Assembly (NCBI GenBank): GCA_004322215.1
Contig: SCSM01000016.1
Location: 1 to 64,000, forward strand
Source: Bacteroidota bacterium
Lineage (GTDB): Bacteria; Bacteroidota; Ignavibacteria; Kapaibacteriales; UBA2268
Direction: 5' to 3'
Length of the DNA stretch: 64,000 nt
The notes under the pieces are model-generated. The model searched no databases and was not told the DNA's origin. It was given only the letters and a program-made list of their open reading frames with translations. Each line of letters begins with the position of its first letter. Position 1 is the first letter of the stretch. A program made the translations under genes and the position numbers. Shown here in pieces: positions 52,656 through 62,070 of this stretch.

Positions 52656-53162
52656 TTGAATCTGACATTTATTTTCTTTGGAATTCTCGGCATTTTGGCT
52701 ATTGCAAGCGGTATTGTTACCATCAGCAGTAAGCATCCCGTAACTTCGGCAATAGCTCTTGTCTTTCATTTCTTTATGTTAGCCGGTTTATATCTTGTTT
52801 TACAAGCTCAGTTGATAGCTGTTATACAGGTGCTTGTTTATGCAGGAGCCATAATGGTTTTAGTGATTTTTGTGATAATGCTTCTCAATCTTGGTGATGA
52901 AGAAAAGCTTAAAGAGAAATTCAACATTCGCAAAGGAGCCGGATTTCTTCTGGCATGTGTTTTACTTATGCAATTAATTATGGTATTTTTGGCGCAGCCG
53001 TACGGCACAAAAAAATCACCTGCAAGTATTAATCAAGGCACTATCGAATTTATCGGTAAAGAACTTTTCACAAATTACTTATTCCCATTCGAAGCAATAT
53101 CGCTGTTATTACTTGCAGCAATAGTAGGCGCGGTTATTTTAGCAAAAAGAAAAATTGATTAA
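52656..53162 (+). CDS. nuoJ: NADH-quinone oxidoreductase subunit J
   Basis: Membrane subunit of the proton-pumping arm of complex I. A 168-residue protein with five hydrophobic helices; the segment [24 protein letters not shown] and the following [17 protein letters not shown] are the NuoJ hallmarks. No ATG fits the first helix; TTG 52656 is the probable start. It is 10 bp upstream of nuoK. The remaining nuo genes are not in the window: upstream is a divergent TPR gene, downstream a 468-bp spacer. Confidence 0.93.
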   Translation: MNLTFIFFGILGILAIASGIVTISSKHPVTSAIALVFHFFMLAGLYLVLQAQLIAVIQVLVYAGAIMVLVIFVIMLLNLGDEEKLKEKFNIRKGAGFLLACVLLMQLIMVFLAQPYGTKKSPASINQGTIEFIGKELFTNYLFPFEAISLLLLAAIVGAVILAKRKID

Positions 53163-53172
53163 CGGAGAAACA

Positions 53173-53481
53173 ATGGAAACAATACCTTTAGAATATTTTC
53201 TGGGACTTTCTGCAGTTCTTTTTATTATCGGTGCAATAGGAGTAGTTACACGCAGAAATGCAATTATAATATTTATGTCAATCGAGATTATGCTGAATGC
53301 TGTGAATGTTACTCTTGTTGCATTCTCAAGATATATGAATGACCCAGCAGGACAAATCTTCGTATTCTTCGTTATGACTGTTGCTGCGGCAGAAGCGGCT
53401 GTGGGACTTGCCATCGTGCTTTCTCTGTTCAGGAATAAACAGACCGTCTATGTTGATGAAGTCAATATTATGAAATGGTAG
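53173..53481 (+). CDS. nuoK: NADH-quinone oxidoreductase subunit K
   Basis: Small antiporter-like membrane subunit of complex I, 102 residues from ATG 53173, which has ggaga upstream. Three helices are clear. The conserved glutamate lies in [18 protein letters not shown], and a second in [17 protein letters not shown]. An in-frame TTG at 53155 is not needed. It always pairs with NuoJ, which precedes it. No nuoL, M or N follows. Confidence 0.94.
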   Translation: METIPLEYFLGLSAVLFIIGAIGVVTRRNAIIIFMSIEIMLNAVNVTLVAFSRYMNDPAGQIFVFFVMTVAAAEAAVGLAIVLSLFRNKQTVYVDEVNIMKW

Positions 53482-53515
53482 TTCTTGAAGTGTTAAATGT
53501 TGAGTGTTAAATTGT

Positions 53516-53657
53516 AAAACCTTATTATATAACCTTTTTACCTTAGTAATAAAAGTTCAGTAGATTACCCAACCTCATTACCTTATTAGAGTGCTAATAA
53601 GATTGAATGAACTGGTTAGGGTATGTTACTGAGGTTATGTGGTTTTTATAAGGTTTT
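53516..53657. repeat. 142-bp imperfect inverted repeat
   Basis: Outer 10-bp perfect arms aaaaccttat (53516-53525) and ataaggtttt (53648-53657). The inner perfect 8-bp hairpin is cttattag/ctaataag (53582-53589 and 53594-53601, four-base loop). Between these, AACC- and GGTT-rich words face each other with gaps. It may be a decayed miniature transposable element or a large RNA hairpin. Confidence 0.5.
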
Positions 53658-53837
53658 GTTTAGATTATTGAAAAAAAAATTTCAATTCCGCTGTAACATT
53701 TTCCCATTTTATTTGTTTTTACAATAAATAATATGTAAATTTTCTGAGACTTTTTATAGTTTCATGTGTCATTACATTTATAGATGATGCAAAAATAAAA
53801 ATTGTTTGCAAAATTGAAATTTCGGTATTTAATTTTT

Positions 53838-53861
53838 GTAGGGGCAATTCACGAATTGCCC
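53838..53861. repeat. GTAGGGGCAATTC hairpin repeat
   Basis: gggcaatt (53842-53849) pairs with aattgccc (53854-53861) around a cacg loop. It is preceded by gtag, like the hairpin near 7287. Such GTAGGGGCAATTC/GAATTGCCC units are known as interspersed repeats in several bacterial groups. Confidence 0.55.
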
Positions 53862-53949
53862 TAAAAATATATAATCGCATCATAAATTAAAACGAAGAAT
53901 ATATTTTAAAATAAATAAATATTTTTAAAATAAAAATCAAGGTGCGACA

Positions 53950-56205
53950 ATGAAAAAGATTGTTTTGTTATTCTTTGTTTTTGCTATTCTAATAAGCATA
54001 TCTTATTCACAGGAAAAAAATGTTACCGTATCTGGTTCGGTTGTTTTAAGCAATTTGGCTGATTATTCGGGGGTTACTATTACTTTCAATCGAACTGCCC
54101 CATCGAGCCAACAATACACACTTGAAACAGAAAGTTCTGGAGAATTTCAACTTGAAATCAAGGAAGGTATGTATAATATCATTTTTACTAAAGAATTTTA
54201 TAAAGACAGTATTCTCTATGATGTAAATTTATTCGATAACCGGGACATCGGGACAATTACACTTACTTATTTGGGGATGTTTCTTAAGGGTGAATTATCC
54301 GGTGTTTTAAAAACAGGAGTATATGAAGTAAGAGACACAATTTTTGTTCCAACAAATAAAAGTTTAACAATAGAAAAAGGAACAACTTTAAAATTTCATA
54401 ATGATGCATATTTTCTTGTTGAGGGTGATTTAACTGCTGAAGGTACCGAGACTGAAAAAATTATTTTTACAAGATCTGTTCAGAATGAGTACTGGAGAGG
54501 GATGAGGTTTATTAAATACAATGAAAATGATAATGTCCTTACTTCAATAAAATATTTAATTTTTGAATATGCACAAGGAGGAAAAAGCATGTGCGCGATG
54601 GACATTCAGCTAATAGATATTAAAATTGATAATCTAATTTATCAAAATAATAAGTCTCGTGTTGAAATTTTTGGTACATCAAGAGGTTCTCAAATAATAA
54701 ATTCATCTTTCATTAATAACACTGATACTGGTGATGCTCAATTGGTAATAAGTGGAAATGTTTTAATTGAAAACTGTCTGATTGCTAATAATACAAATAA
54801 CAGACCAGATGAAGTTGATAACAATTATTTTGATAATTCAACAGCAGGAGGAGTAAGAGTAGTTACTATCAATCCTTTTTATTCAATTATTTTTAAAAAT
54901 ACAATAATTTTAAATAATAAATCTAATTTAAATGCTGGTATTTTAATTGGTTCCGGAACCAGCTTAATAAACTGCGTAGTTGTAAATAATACTTCTAAAT
55001 GGAATGGTTCAGGAATTGGAGTTGATATAGACCCTTGGGACACTACACTTAATACTGGGTTAATTAATAATATTATAGTAAATAATCATTGTGAAAATTT
55101 TAATGATGTTAAACATTATGGTTACCAAATTACAGGTGGATATAAAAAGTTAACAATTAAGAATAATATTATTTATTCAACCGATGGTAGAAATTGGGAT
55201 TTCCCACCACCATATTTTGGGAAATATGTTAGGACTAACTTCAATGGTGATTCGACTGATGCCTATGGAAATATATTCAAAGCACCTGATTTTGTGGATG
55301 AAGCAAATGGTGATTTCCACCTGATGCCGGGAAGTCCTGCAATTGATGCCGGATTTAATTCTGATGATTTACCCGAAAAGGATTTAGATGGCAATGTCCG
55401 GCTTTGGGATGGTAATAACGACAACTTTGCAATCGTTGATATCGGAGCTTATGAATATAATGCTCCTGTATTTTTCATGATAAGTTCCATTTTGTCAAAT
55501 AATTTCGATTCAGGAAGCGATGATTTCACGAATCCGAATGAAAATACTTACAAGAAAACTAATGAAGATTCCCATTCGGGAACTTATTCACTTTTGCTCG
55601 ATAATAGTAATGGAGACAACGGGAATAGTTGGTTATTGTCGAAGAAATTCAAAACATTATCAAATAAAAAATATTATTTAAGCTTTTGGGTCAAATTATC
55701 GGGTGATGAATTTGGTAATGAAGATAAATTGCAAATTCATTTCTGCAGTGATAACGGGGATATATCAAATGGCAATTATAAAATCAAAGAAATTCAGAAT
55801 TTTGATAAACTCTGGCAAAAAATCATGATTGAAGTCGAAGGCGATGGTTCTGAAAATGCACAATTTGCAGTATCAACAGCAATTAACAGTAAACTAAAAC
55901 TCTATTTTGACGATTTTAAAATAGAGTCAAACCAGCCGACTTCAATAGATGAACCGATTAAGCCGGGTGATATTATCCAGGTCTATCCGAATCCATCGAA
56001 TGGTATAATTACTGTCGCCGTAATAAAAGAATTAATCCATCCACCGTTTAATTTTGAAATATTTGATATGAATGGGAGGATGATTAATAGTTTGAGCACA
56101 AATGATATCGTTACAAGAATCGAGGGCTTTAATTCAGGAACTTATTATTTAAGATTTAATAATAAAGATTTCACTATAATTAAGAAGATTGTTATTGTGA
56201 AGTAA
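53950..56205 (+). CDS. Secreted beta-helix protein with T9SS sorting domain
   Basis: A 751-residue protein. The signal peptide is residues 1-20 (SYSQ). Residues about 24-100 form a carboxypeptidase-regulatory-like beta sandwich (VTVSGSVVLSNL). From about 115-475 a right-handed parallel beta-helix has many asparagine-ladder turns (SLINCVVVNN, NNIIVNNHCEN) and ends in the SPAIDAGF and DIGAYEYNAP motifs common to such proteins. Residues about 500-655 look like a carbohydrate-binding-type jelly roll (THSG-like SHSGTYSLLLD, YYLSFWVKL). The last 75 residues (VYPNPSNGIITV to KIVIVK) are a type A T9SS sorting domain. It is probably a surface polysaccharide-binding or lyase-like protein; no catalytic residues identified. 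Confidence 0.85.
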   Translation: MKKIVLLFFVFAILISISYSQEKNVTVSGSVVLSNLADYSGVTITFNRTAPSSQQYTLETESSGEFQLEIKEGMYNIIFTKEFYKDSILYDVNLFDNRDIGTITLTYLGMFLKGELSGVLKTGVYEVRDTIFVPTNKSLTIEKGTTLKFHNDAYFLVEGDLTAEGTETEKIIFTRSVQNEYWRGMRFIKYNENDNVLTSIKYLIFEYAQGGKSMCAMDIQLIDIKIDNLIYQNNKSRVEIFGTSRGSQIINSSFINNTDTGDAQLVISGNVLIENCLIANNTNNRPDEVDNNYFDNSTAGGVRVVTINPFYSIIFKNTIILNNKSNLNAGILIGSGTSLINCVVVNNTSKWNGSGIGVDIDPWDTTLNTGLINNIIVNNHCENFNDVKHYGYQITGGYKKLTIKNNIIYSTDGRNWDFPPPYFGKYVRTNFNGDSTDAYGNIFKAPDFVDEANGDFHLMPGSPAIDAGFNSDDLPEKDLDGNVRLWDGNNDNFAIVDIGAYEYNAPVFFMISSILSNNFDSGSDDFTNPNENTYKKTNEDSHSGTYSLLLDNSNGDNGNSWLLSKKFKTLSNKKYYLSFWVKLSGDEFGNEDKLQIHFCSDNGDISNGNYKIKEIQNFDKLWQKIMIEVEGDGSENAQFAVSTAINSKLKLYFDDFKIESNQPTSIDEPIKPGDIIQVYPNPSNGIITVAVIKELIHPPFNFEIFDMNGRMINSLSTNDIVTRIEGFNSGTYYLRFNNKDFTIIKKIVIVK

Positions 56206-56267
56206 TTACAATTAAATCTTTTAATTATTTGATGATAACTTATTAAATTTAAATTATAAATTATTAA

Positions 56268-57557
56268 TTATTTAAGAGTTCCCATTGCTCTTTGCAAGCC
56301 GGCAAAGGCGACCTGGTAATTGTAGAGTGATTGAATATATGATGTTTTTGCATTGTAATATACAACTCTCGCATCGGTGATTTCGAGCGGACTGCCGACA
56401 CCTTCCCTGTACCTTGCTTCAGCCAATTTCAAAGTTTCTTCTGCCTGTCTTACGAGTTGTTGAGTGGCATTGATTTTTTCCTTTGCTTCCCGGAGGTTTG
56501 AATATTTCTGTTGAACATCCAGAGTAACTGATTGAGTGAGCATTTCTAATGATGCTTCCGAAGCCCTCAAAAATGATTTTTGCTGGTCAATGGCTGCATC
56601 CACAGCAAATCCCTGGAAAAGAGGTATGCTGAAATTTAATCCCAGACTCCATGAATTTAAAAATGGAGTATCGAGAGAATAGCTCCTCCAGTTATATCCT
56701 GCTGTTCCACTTAATGTAGGAAGGTTTGCATCCCACGCTGAGGTAACCATTGACTTATTTGCTTCAACGATATATTGACCGGATTTGATTTCGTGCCTGT
56801 TGTTTAATGCGATTTGTAAAGCTGAATTATAATCAATGCTGTCTTGGTTTACTTCGAGATTGTCAACCAATTCGAAATCATCGCTTATTTTGGTATTGAG
56901 TATGTTTTTTAATTGAAGAATTGCAATTCTAACATCATTTTCAGCAGAAATCAGATTCACTCTTGCGTTTGCTACATCGGTTTTTGCCTTCAATAAATCG
57001 TATTGAGAGCTTTTACCAACATTATAAATCCCCTGTGCCTGCTTTTCATGTTCTTCGGATTGTTTGACAATTTCCAAAGCAACTTCCCTGATTCTTCTTG
57101 CCTGCAACAATTTGAAATAAACAATATTTGTATTCAGAATCAGATTTTGCTTTATGCTTTGGTAATCTTCTTCGGATGCATTTCTTTGGTTTTCGGTTGC
57201 GGAAATCCTTGAATAGCTTTTACCGAAATCGAATAATAGCTGCTGCATTTGCAAGCCGGCTGAATAATTTTCATAGTTTGCAGGTCTCGACGTAGGACCG
57301 AAAAAGAATGTTCCTCCGTTCCTAATCCAATTTGATTGAAGAGAAAGTTGAGGATATAATACAGATTTTGATGATGTGTAAGATGCTTCGGAAGCACCTA
57401 ATGTGCTTTCTGCAATTTTTAATTGAGGATTATTATTAATTGCAGTTTCGATGCAATAACTTAGATTAAGAGTATCTTTCTGTGCATAGCCAAAGTATAA
57501 AACACAAAAAAAGAATAAAATAAAATTAACAAGTATTTTAATCGGTTTCAATTTCAT
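56268..57557 (-). CDS. TolC-family outer-membrane efflux channel
   Basis: Outer-membrane factor of a tripartite efflux system. A signal peptide (about 1-25, FGYA before QKD) is followed by the two-fold OEP repeat with long helices (ASEASYTSSKSVLYPQLSLQ, ARYREGVGSPLEITDARVVY). About 429 residues. Start is ATG 57557, within the last codons of the pump gene (overlap of 20 bp); an in-frame TTG at 57575 is not preferred. It forms the end of the three-gene adaptor-pump-channel operon. Confidence 0.92.
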   Translation of the reverse strand: MKLKPIKILVNFILFFFCVLYFGYAQKDTLNLSYCIETAINNNPQLKIAESTLGASEASYTSSKSVLYPQLSLQSNWIRNGGTFFFGPTSRPANYENYSAGLQMQQLLFDFGKSYSRISATENQRNASEEDYQSIKQNLILNTNIVYFKLLQARRIREVALEIVKQSEEHEKQAQGIYNVGKSSQYDLLKAKTDVANARVNLISAENDVRIAILQLKNILNTKISDDFELVDNLEVNQDSIDYNSALQIALNNRHEIKSGQYIVEANKSMVTSAWDANLPTLSGTAGYNWRSYSLDTPFLNSWSLGLNFSIPLFQGFAVDAAIDQQKSFLRASEASLEMLTQSVTLDVQQKYSNLREAKEKINATQQLVRQAEETLKLAEARYREGVGSPLEITDARVVYYNAKTSYIQSLYNYQVAFAGLQRAMGTLK

Positions 57558-60500
57558 TTCCATTTTCCGGAACAATTATTTTCTTTCTGGATCTTTCTTC
57601 AAATACTGTATAAAGAGTAGGAATAAATATTAAAGTTAATAACGAAGAAACACTTAAGCCGCCAATCACTGCAATCGCCAAAGGACCCTGTGAAGTTTCT
57701 CCGCCTATACCCAAAGCAAGTGGAATAAGCCCCAGAACTGTTGCAAGGGTTGTCATCATTATCGGCTTCAGTCTTGTTTTTCCTGCTAATATAACTGCCT
57801 CATGCAATTCGATTCCTGTTTTCCGAAGACGGTTTGTGTAATCAACAAGCAAAATTCCATTTGATACGACTATACCAATCATCACGATTACACCTTCGAA
57901 GGAAGTTACTGACAATGTTGTATTTGTAAAGAATAAAGCCCAGACAACTCCAACCATCCCCAAGGGAACCGTAAACATTATTATGAATGGGTCAATCAAT
58001 GATTGGAATTGGGACGCCATCACCATGTAAACAAGAATTATAGCAAGGAATAAAACAAGGGTCAAATCGCCAAAAGTTTTTTGCTGTTGTTCGATGCTAC
58101 CGCTCAGTTGAACGGTGAAGCCGGAAGGAATATTTATTCCTGCTAATTTTGATTTAATATCATTAGTTATGCTGCCGAGGTCTCTGCCCTGTGTATTGGC
58201 AGTAACCTCGACAATTCTTTCTAAGTATTTCCTGTCAATCTGAATCGGTGCTTTTGCCAATTTAACATCAATCAAATTACGAAGTTGAATGATTTGTCCC
58301 TGTGCATTTTGAACTGATAAATTCTTTATATCCTCAATTTTATTCCTGTAATCCTCCGAAAGCCGGACAAGTATATTATATTGATTGCCTGTTGCAGGGT
58401 CAGTGAAAACTGAGGCAACACTTCCGCTAATCGCTGTGGAAATTGTGTTCGATATTTGCTGAACGCTGATACCGAGAGCTCCGGCTTTCTCACGGTCAAT
58501 GCTAACAAACAATTCAGGCAGGTTTAGCTCGCGTGTAACCAGAACATCGGTAGCACCCGGAGTAGATTTTACAATCTCGGAAATCTTTTGTGCAAGGTCA
58601 TTCGCTTTTTCAAAATCCTGACCGCTAATCACTACATCAATAGGTGCAGATGAACCGAAATTCAAAAGAAATTTTAAGAATCCGCCTGTATTCACGAAAA
58701 TTTGAGCGCCGGGTATTCTCACTAACTTTGGCCTTAATGTTTTAATTATATCGAATACAGACCTGTCTCTCTCATCGGGCGGTTTTATTGCAACCTGAAT
58801 GTTAGCAGAATGGCTGCCTGAATTTTGTCCAAATAAGTTCCCACTTCTGACAGATGGAACTCCTATGTCCGAAACAACTGTCTGTACTTCGGGAACATTT
58901 TTCTTTATTATTGTTTCAATTCTTTCAACGAAATTGATAGTCTTTTCAATTCTCGTACCAACAGGCATCCTTACCTGCACAGTGAATTGACTCTCATCCG
59001 AATCCGGGAAAAACTCAGTACCGACAAATTTGAACATAAGGAAGGATAATACTGCAAATCCTAAAACACCGAATACAACAACCCTTCTGTGTTTAAGTAT
59101 ATACGTTAATGTTCTTTCATAAAATTCATCTAATTTTTGTAATCCGTTTTTAGCTGTTATTTGCAATCTGTGCGATAATTTTTTAGAATTCTGGTCTGGC
59201 TCACGTTCTGCATGCAGATATTTATAACACATCAATGGAGTTATTGTTCTCGAAACGAAGAATGATGCGAATAAGGCAATAGTAATTGTAACAACGAGCG
59301 GAACAAAAAGGAGTTGAGCAATACCTGTTAAAAAGACAACCGGGAGAAAAACTATTACTGTTGATAAAGTCGAAATAAAAATCGGCGAAGCAACTTCACG
59401 GGCAGCGTCCAGGGTTGCCTGCATTTTACCGATATTATCGCGCTTCATTATAGCATAATGCCTGGATATTGCCTCAAGTTCCACAATCGAATCATCAACC
59501 AATCTGCCTATTCCGAGAGCTAAGCCGCCGAATGTCATTATATTGAGCGATGTATTGCTGAATCTGAAAAATATAAATGTAACAAAAATTGACAGTGGAA
59601 TAGCAATGAAAATAATAATTGCACTTTTTGTATTTCTCAGGAAAAGAATTATGATTAGCATCGCAAGGAATGCTCCAAGTAATGCCTCCTGCTGTAAACC
59701 CGAAATTGATTGCCTGATGTATTTGCTTTGGTCAACCGCCATACTTGCTTTTACGCTTGGAGGAACATCTCTAAGGTTGGTTAATGCTTTGATAAGCGCA
59801 TCAACAATTGCGACAGTATTACTCCCCGATGTCTTTTGCACTCTCAGAATCACACCCGGCTTGCCGTTGTTCCTTATTATTTCTGTCTGCTCCTGGTACG
59901 AATCCTCGACCCGTGCAACGTCTCTTACCCTTATTGGTACATTATTTATTGTCTTAATCACAATATTGCCCATCGGCTCGACGACATTAAATTGGCTCTC
60001 CGTTTTTAAAGAATAATCGAACACACCGGATTTAAGGTCCCCTGAAGGAATTATTAGATTTGAGCTTGAAACCTGCTGAAGCACCTGCTGTATACTCAGA
60101 TTCAATGCATCGAGCCGGTTCCTGTCAATTGTAATATGAATTTCCCTGATTTTTCCGCCAACTACCTGGGCAAATGCTACTCCGGGCAAATGTTCAATCT
60201 GTGGTTCGATAACATTATATGCCAAATCATACAAAGCCCTCTCGTCAATGTTTCCGCTTAGTGCTACTGTCGCTATCGGTACATTTGTTATATCAAATCT
60301 AAGGACTAATGGTTGCGATGCTGCTGTTGGGAGCAAATTCAGCACCCTGTTCACCTTTTGTATTACATCTATCAATCCGATATTAGTATTTGCATCCCAA
60401 TTAAAATAGACCCTTACCTGTGAAACTCCTTCACGTGTTACCGACTGTATGTAATTCACATCATTTGTCGAGCTGACCCCCCTTTCGAGTGGCACTGTAA

Positions 60501-60687
60501 CTGTTTGTTCCATGTCAATCGGACCGGCACCATTGTTAAAAGTAATAACAGATACGACAGGTATCTGGATGTTTGGAAGCATATCAATAGGAAGCTGGAA
60601 AAAAGATACGAATCCAAGTACAAGAATGGCTATTGCAGCCATCAATGTCGTTATCGGGTATTTCAGTGCAAATCTTGTTAACCACAT
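57538..60687 (-). CDS. RND-family efflux pump permease (HAE1/AcrB-like)
   Basis: A 1049-residue inner-membrane proton-driven exporter with twelve expected helices. The N-terminal FQLPIDMLPNIQIPVVSV and PLERGVSST segments and the TM4 motif GIGRLVDDSIVELEAI with its proton-relay aspartates match HAE1-type pumps. The second repeat has the usual MVMASQFQSLIDPFIIMF and GIVVSNGILLVDYTN. Two periplasmic loops lie at about 40-335 and 560-870. The start is 3 bp past the adaptor stop, and the end overlaps the TolC gene. Substrates (drugs, lipids or metabolites) cannot be predicted. Confidence 0.96.
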   Translation of the reverse strand: MWLTRFALKYPITTLMAAIAILVLGFVSFFQLPIDMLPNIQIPVVSVITFNNGAGPIDMEQTVTVPLERGVSSTNDVNYIQSVTREGVSQVRVYFNWDANTNIGLIDVIQKVNRVLNLLPTAASQPLVLRFDITNVPIATVALSGNIDERALYDLAYNVIEPQIEHLPGVAFAQVVGGKIREIHITIDRNRLDALNLSIQQVLQQVSSSNLIIPSGDLKSGVFDYSLKTESQFNVVEPMGNIVIKTINNVPIRVRDVARVEDSYQEQTEIIRNNGKPGVILRVQKTSGSNTVAIVDALIKALTNLRDVPPSVKASMAVDQSKYIRQSISGLQQEALLGAFLAMLIIILFLRNTKSAIIIFIAIPLSIFVTFIFFRFSNTSLNIMTFGGLALGIGRLVDDSIVELEAISRHYAIMKRDNIGKMQATLDAAREVASPIFISTLSTVIVFLPVVFLTGIAQLLFVPLVVTITIALFASFFVSRTITPLMCYKYLHAEREPDQNSKKLSHRLQITAKNGLQKLDEFYERTLTYILKHRRVVVFGVLGFAVLSFLMFKFVGTEFFPDSDESQFTVQVRMPVGTRIEKTINFVERIETIIKKNVPEVQTVVSDIGVPSVRSGNLFGQNSGSHSANIQVAIKPPDERDRSVFDIIKTLRPKLVRIPGAQIFVNTGGFLKFLLNFGSSAPIDVVISGQDFEKANDLAQKISEIVKSTPGATDVLVTRELNLPELFVSIDREKAGALGISVQQISNTISTAISGSVASVFTDPATGNQYNILVRLSEDYRNKIEDIKNLSVQNAQGQIIQLRNLIDVKLAKAPIQIDRKYLERIVEVTANTQGRDLGSITNDIKSKLAGINIPSGFTVQLSGSIEQQQKTFGDLTLVLFLAIILVYMVMASQFQSLIDPFIIMFTVPLGMVGVVWALFFTNTTLSVTSFEGVIVMIGIVVSNGILLVDYTNRLRKTGIELHEAVILAGKTRLKPIMMTTLATVLGLIPLALGIGGETSQGPLAIAVIGGLSVSSLLTLIFIPTLYTVFEERSRKKIIVPENGNEIETD

Positions 60688-60690
60688 AAT

Positions 60691-61803
60691 CTATTTTATT
60701 ATCCTCACCTTTGAACCATCTTTTACCAGTTGCTGACCTGTAATAACAATCCTGTCAGATTCGCTAATCCCTGATTTGATTTCATATTTGTTATCGTGCG
60801 ATATTCCAGTCTCCACGTAAGATTTATGTGCTGAAGAATCGCTTTTGACCACAAATACAAAATTTCCTTTTTCATCGCTCTGTACAACATCATTTGGTAA
60901 AATCATAACATTATTTTTCCTGTCGAGAATAATTTCAATATTGGCAAACATTCCCGGTTTGAGTTCCTTATTTGGATTTTCGATGAAAATTTCAATCTGC
61001 ATCGTCCTTGTTGAAAGGTCAACTGCTTCGCTGACTTTATTAATTTTAGCTTTGAATTGTTCGCCGGGCAAAGCATCGGCTGAAACCAAAATATCCTGTA
61101 CTTTCGGTAATAATCTGACATCTTTCTCTGGTAAATTCACTATTGCTTTTAATTGGTCACTTGACATTAATATAAACAATGTCGAGCCGGGAGAATTTGC
61201 CGATGAGGCAACATAAACTCCTGCATCAAAATATCTCTTTGTAATATATCCCGAAAACGGTGCTTTTATTTTACAATAGCTCAACAGTGTTTTTGCATTA
61301 AGATAATTTGCATACGCGGCATCCTTCTGTGACTGTGCTACATCGAAAGAGGTTTTGGAATTGTCGGCTTCCTGTTTGGAAATAAGATTTTGCTCCAAAA
61401 GAGATTTATTTCTTTCATAATTCAATTTCGCATTAGCAAAATTAGCAAGTTGCTGATTGTAATTTGCATTTGCGAGGTTAGCATTTTGCGAATAAATCGT
61501 AGTGTCAATTAATGCTAATATCTGTCCATCTTTAACAAAATCACCGATATTAACATAAACCATTTCGATGTTCCCGCTAACCTTGGAATAAATATTTGCC
61601 TGTTGTATCGGAAGTATGTCTCCTGTGAGTGATTCGGTCTGAATCATTTCTCCATAACTGACTTTTCCGAGAACAACGTTTGTTATTTGAGGTGGACGTT
61701 TTGAAATTTCACTGTTATTCTGTCTTATTCTTAAATATACTACTACAATCAGAATGATTAATAAAACAAGTCCTGAAATTATAATTTTCTTCTTTCTCTG
61801 CAT
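60691..61803 (-). CDS. RND efflux periplasmic adaptor (membrane fusion protein)
   Basis: A 370-residue adaptor. One N-terminal helix (about 6-25) anchors it, with no lipobox. A biotinyl-lipoyl-like half (SGNIEMVYVNIGDFVKDGQI) is followed by an alpha-helical hairpin (about 105-165, NANLANANYNQQLANFANAK), the second lipoyl half (IKAPFSGYITKRYFDAGVYV) and beta-barrel/membrane-proximal domains (LKPGMFANIEI). It joins the pump and the TolC channel. It is the first gene of the operon. Confidence 0.95.
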   Translation of the reverse strand: MQRKKKIIISGLVLLIILIVVVYLRIRQNNSEISKRPPQITNVVLGKVSYGEMIQTESLTGDILPIQQANIYSKVSGNIEMVYVNIGDFVKDGQILALIDTTIYSQNANLANANYNQQLANFANAKLNYERNKSLLEQNLISKQEADNSKTSFDVAQSQKDAAYANYLNAKTLLSYCKIKAPFSGYITKRYFDAGVYVASSANSPGSTLFILMSSDQLKAIVNLPEKDVRLLPKVQDILVSADALPGEQFKAKINKVSEAVDLSTRTMQIEIFIENPNKELKPGMFANIEIILDRKNNVMILPNDVVQSDEKGNFVFVVKSDSSAHKSYVETGISHDNKYEIKSGISESDRIVITGQQLVKDGSKVRIIK

Positions 61804-62070
61804 TTATTTTCTCAATTAAAATGAAAGACTATCAATATAATATAATCAAAAATAACAATTGATGATTCAAATTATTAATTATTGTATTTTGTAATAATTA
61901 TATATTGATTTGTTGTATAACGTTATTAAATAATGGTAATTATAAATTAATTACATACAAACAATTATCATCTGATTTCATTTTTTTATTTCTAATAGAA
62001 TTTCAAAAAATATTTTGCAATTTTATGGTGCTTAAATTTAAATATTTTTGAATTTATTTATGAGAATGTT

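Larger units (their letters stand above)
53482..53949. other. 468-bp intergenic region with a nested palindrome
   Basis: No gene or RNA recognised. It contains an imperfect 140-bp palindrome (53516-53657) and a short GTAGGGG-type hairpin (53838-53861). The remainder is AT-rich and presumably holds the promoter of the beta-helix protein gene, which has a short ggtgcg just before its ATG. Confidence 0.55.
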
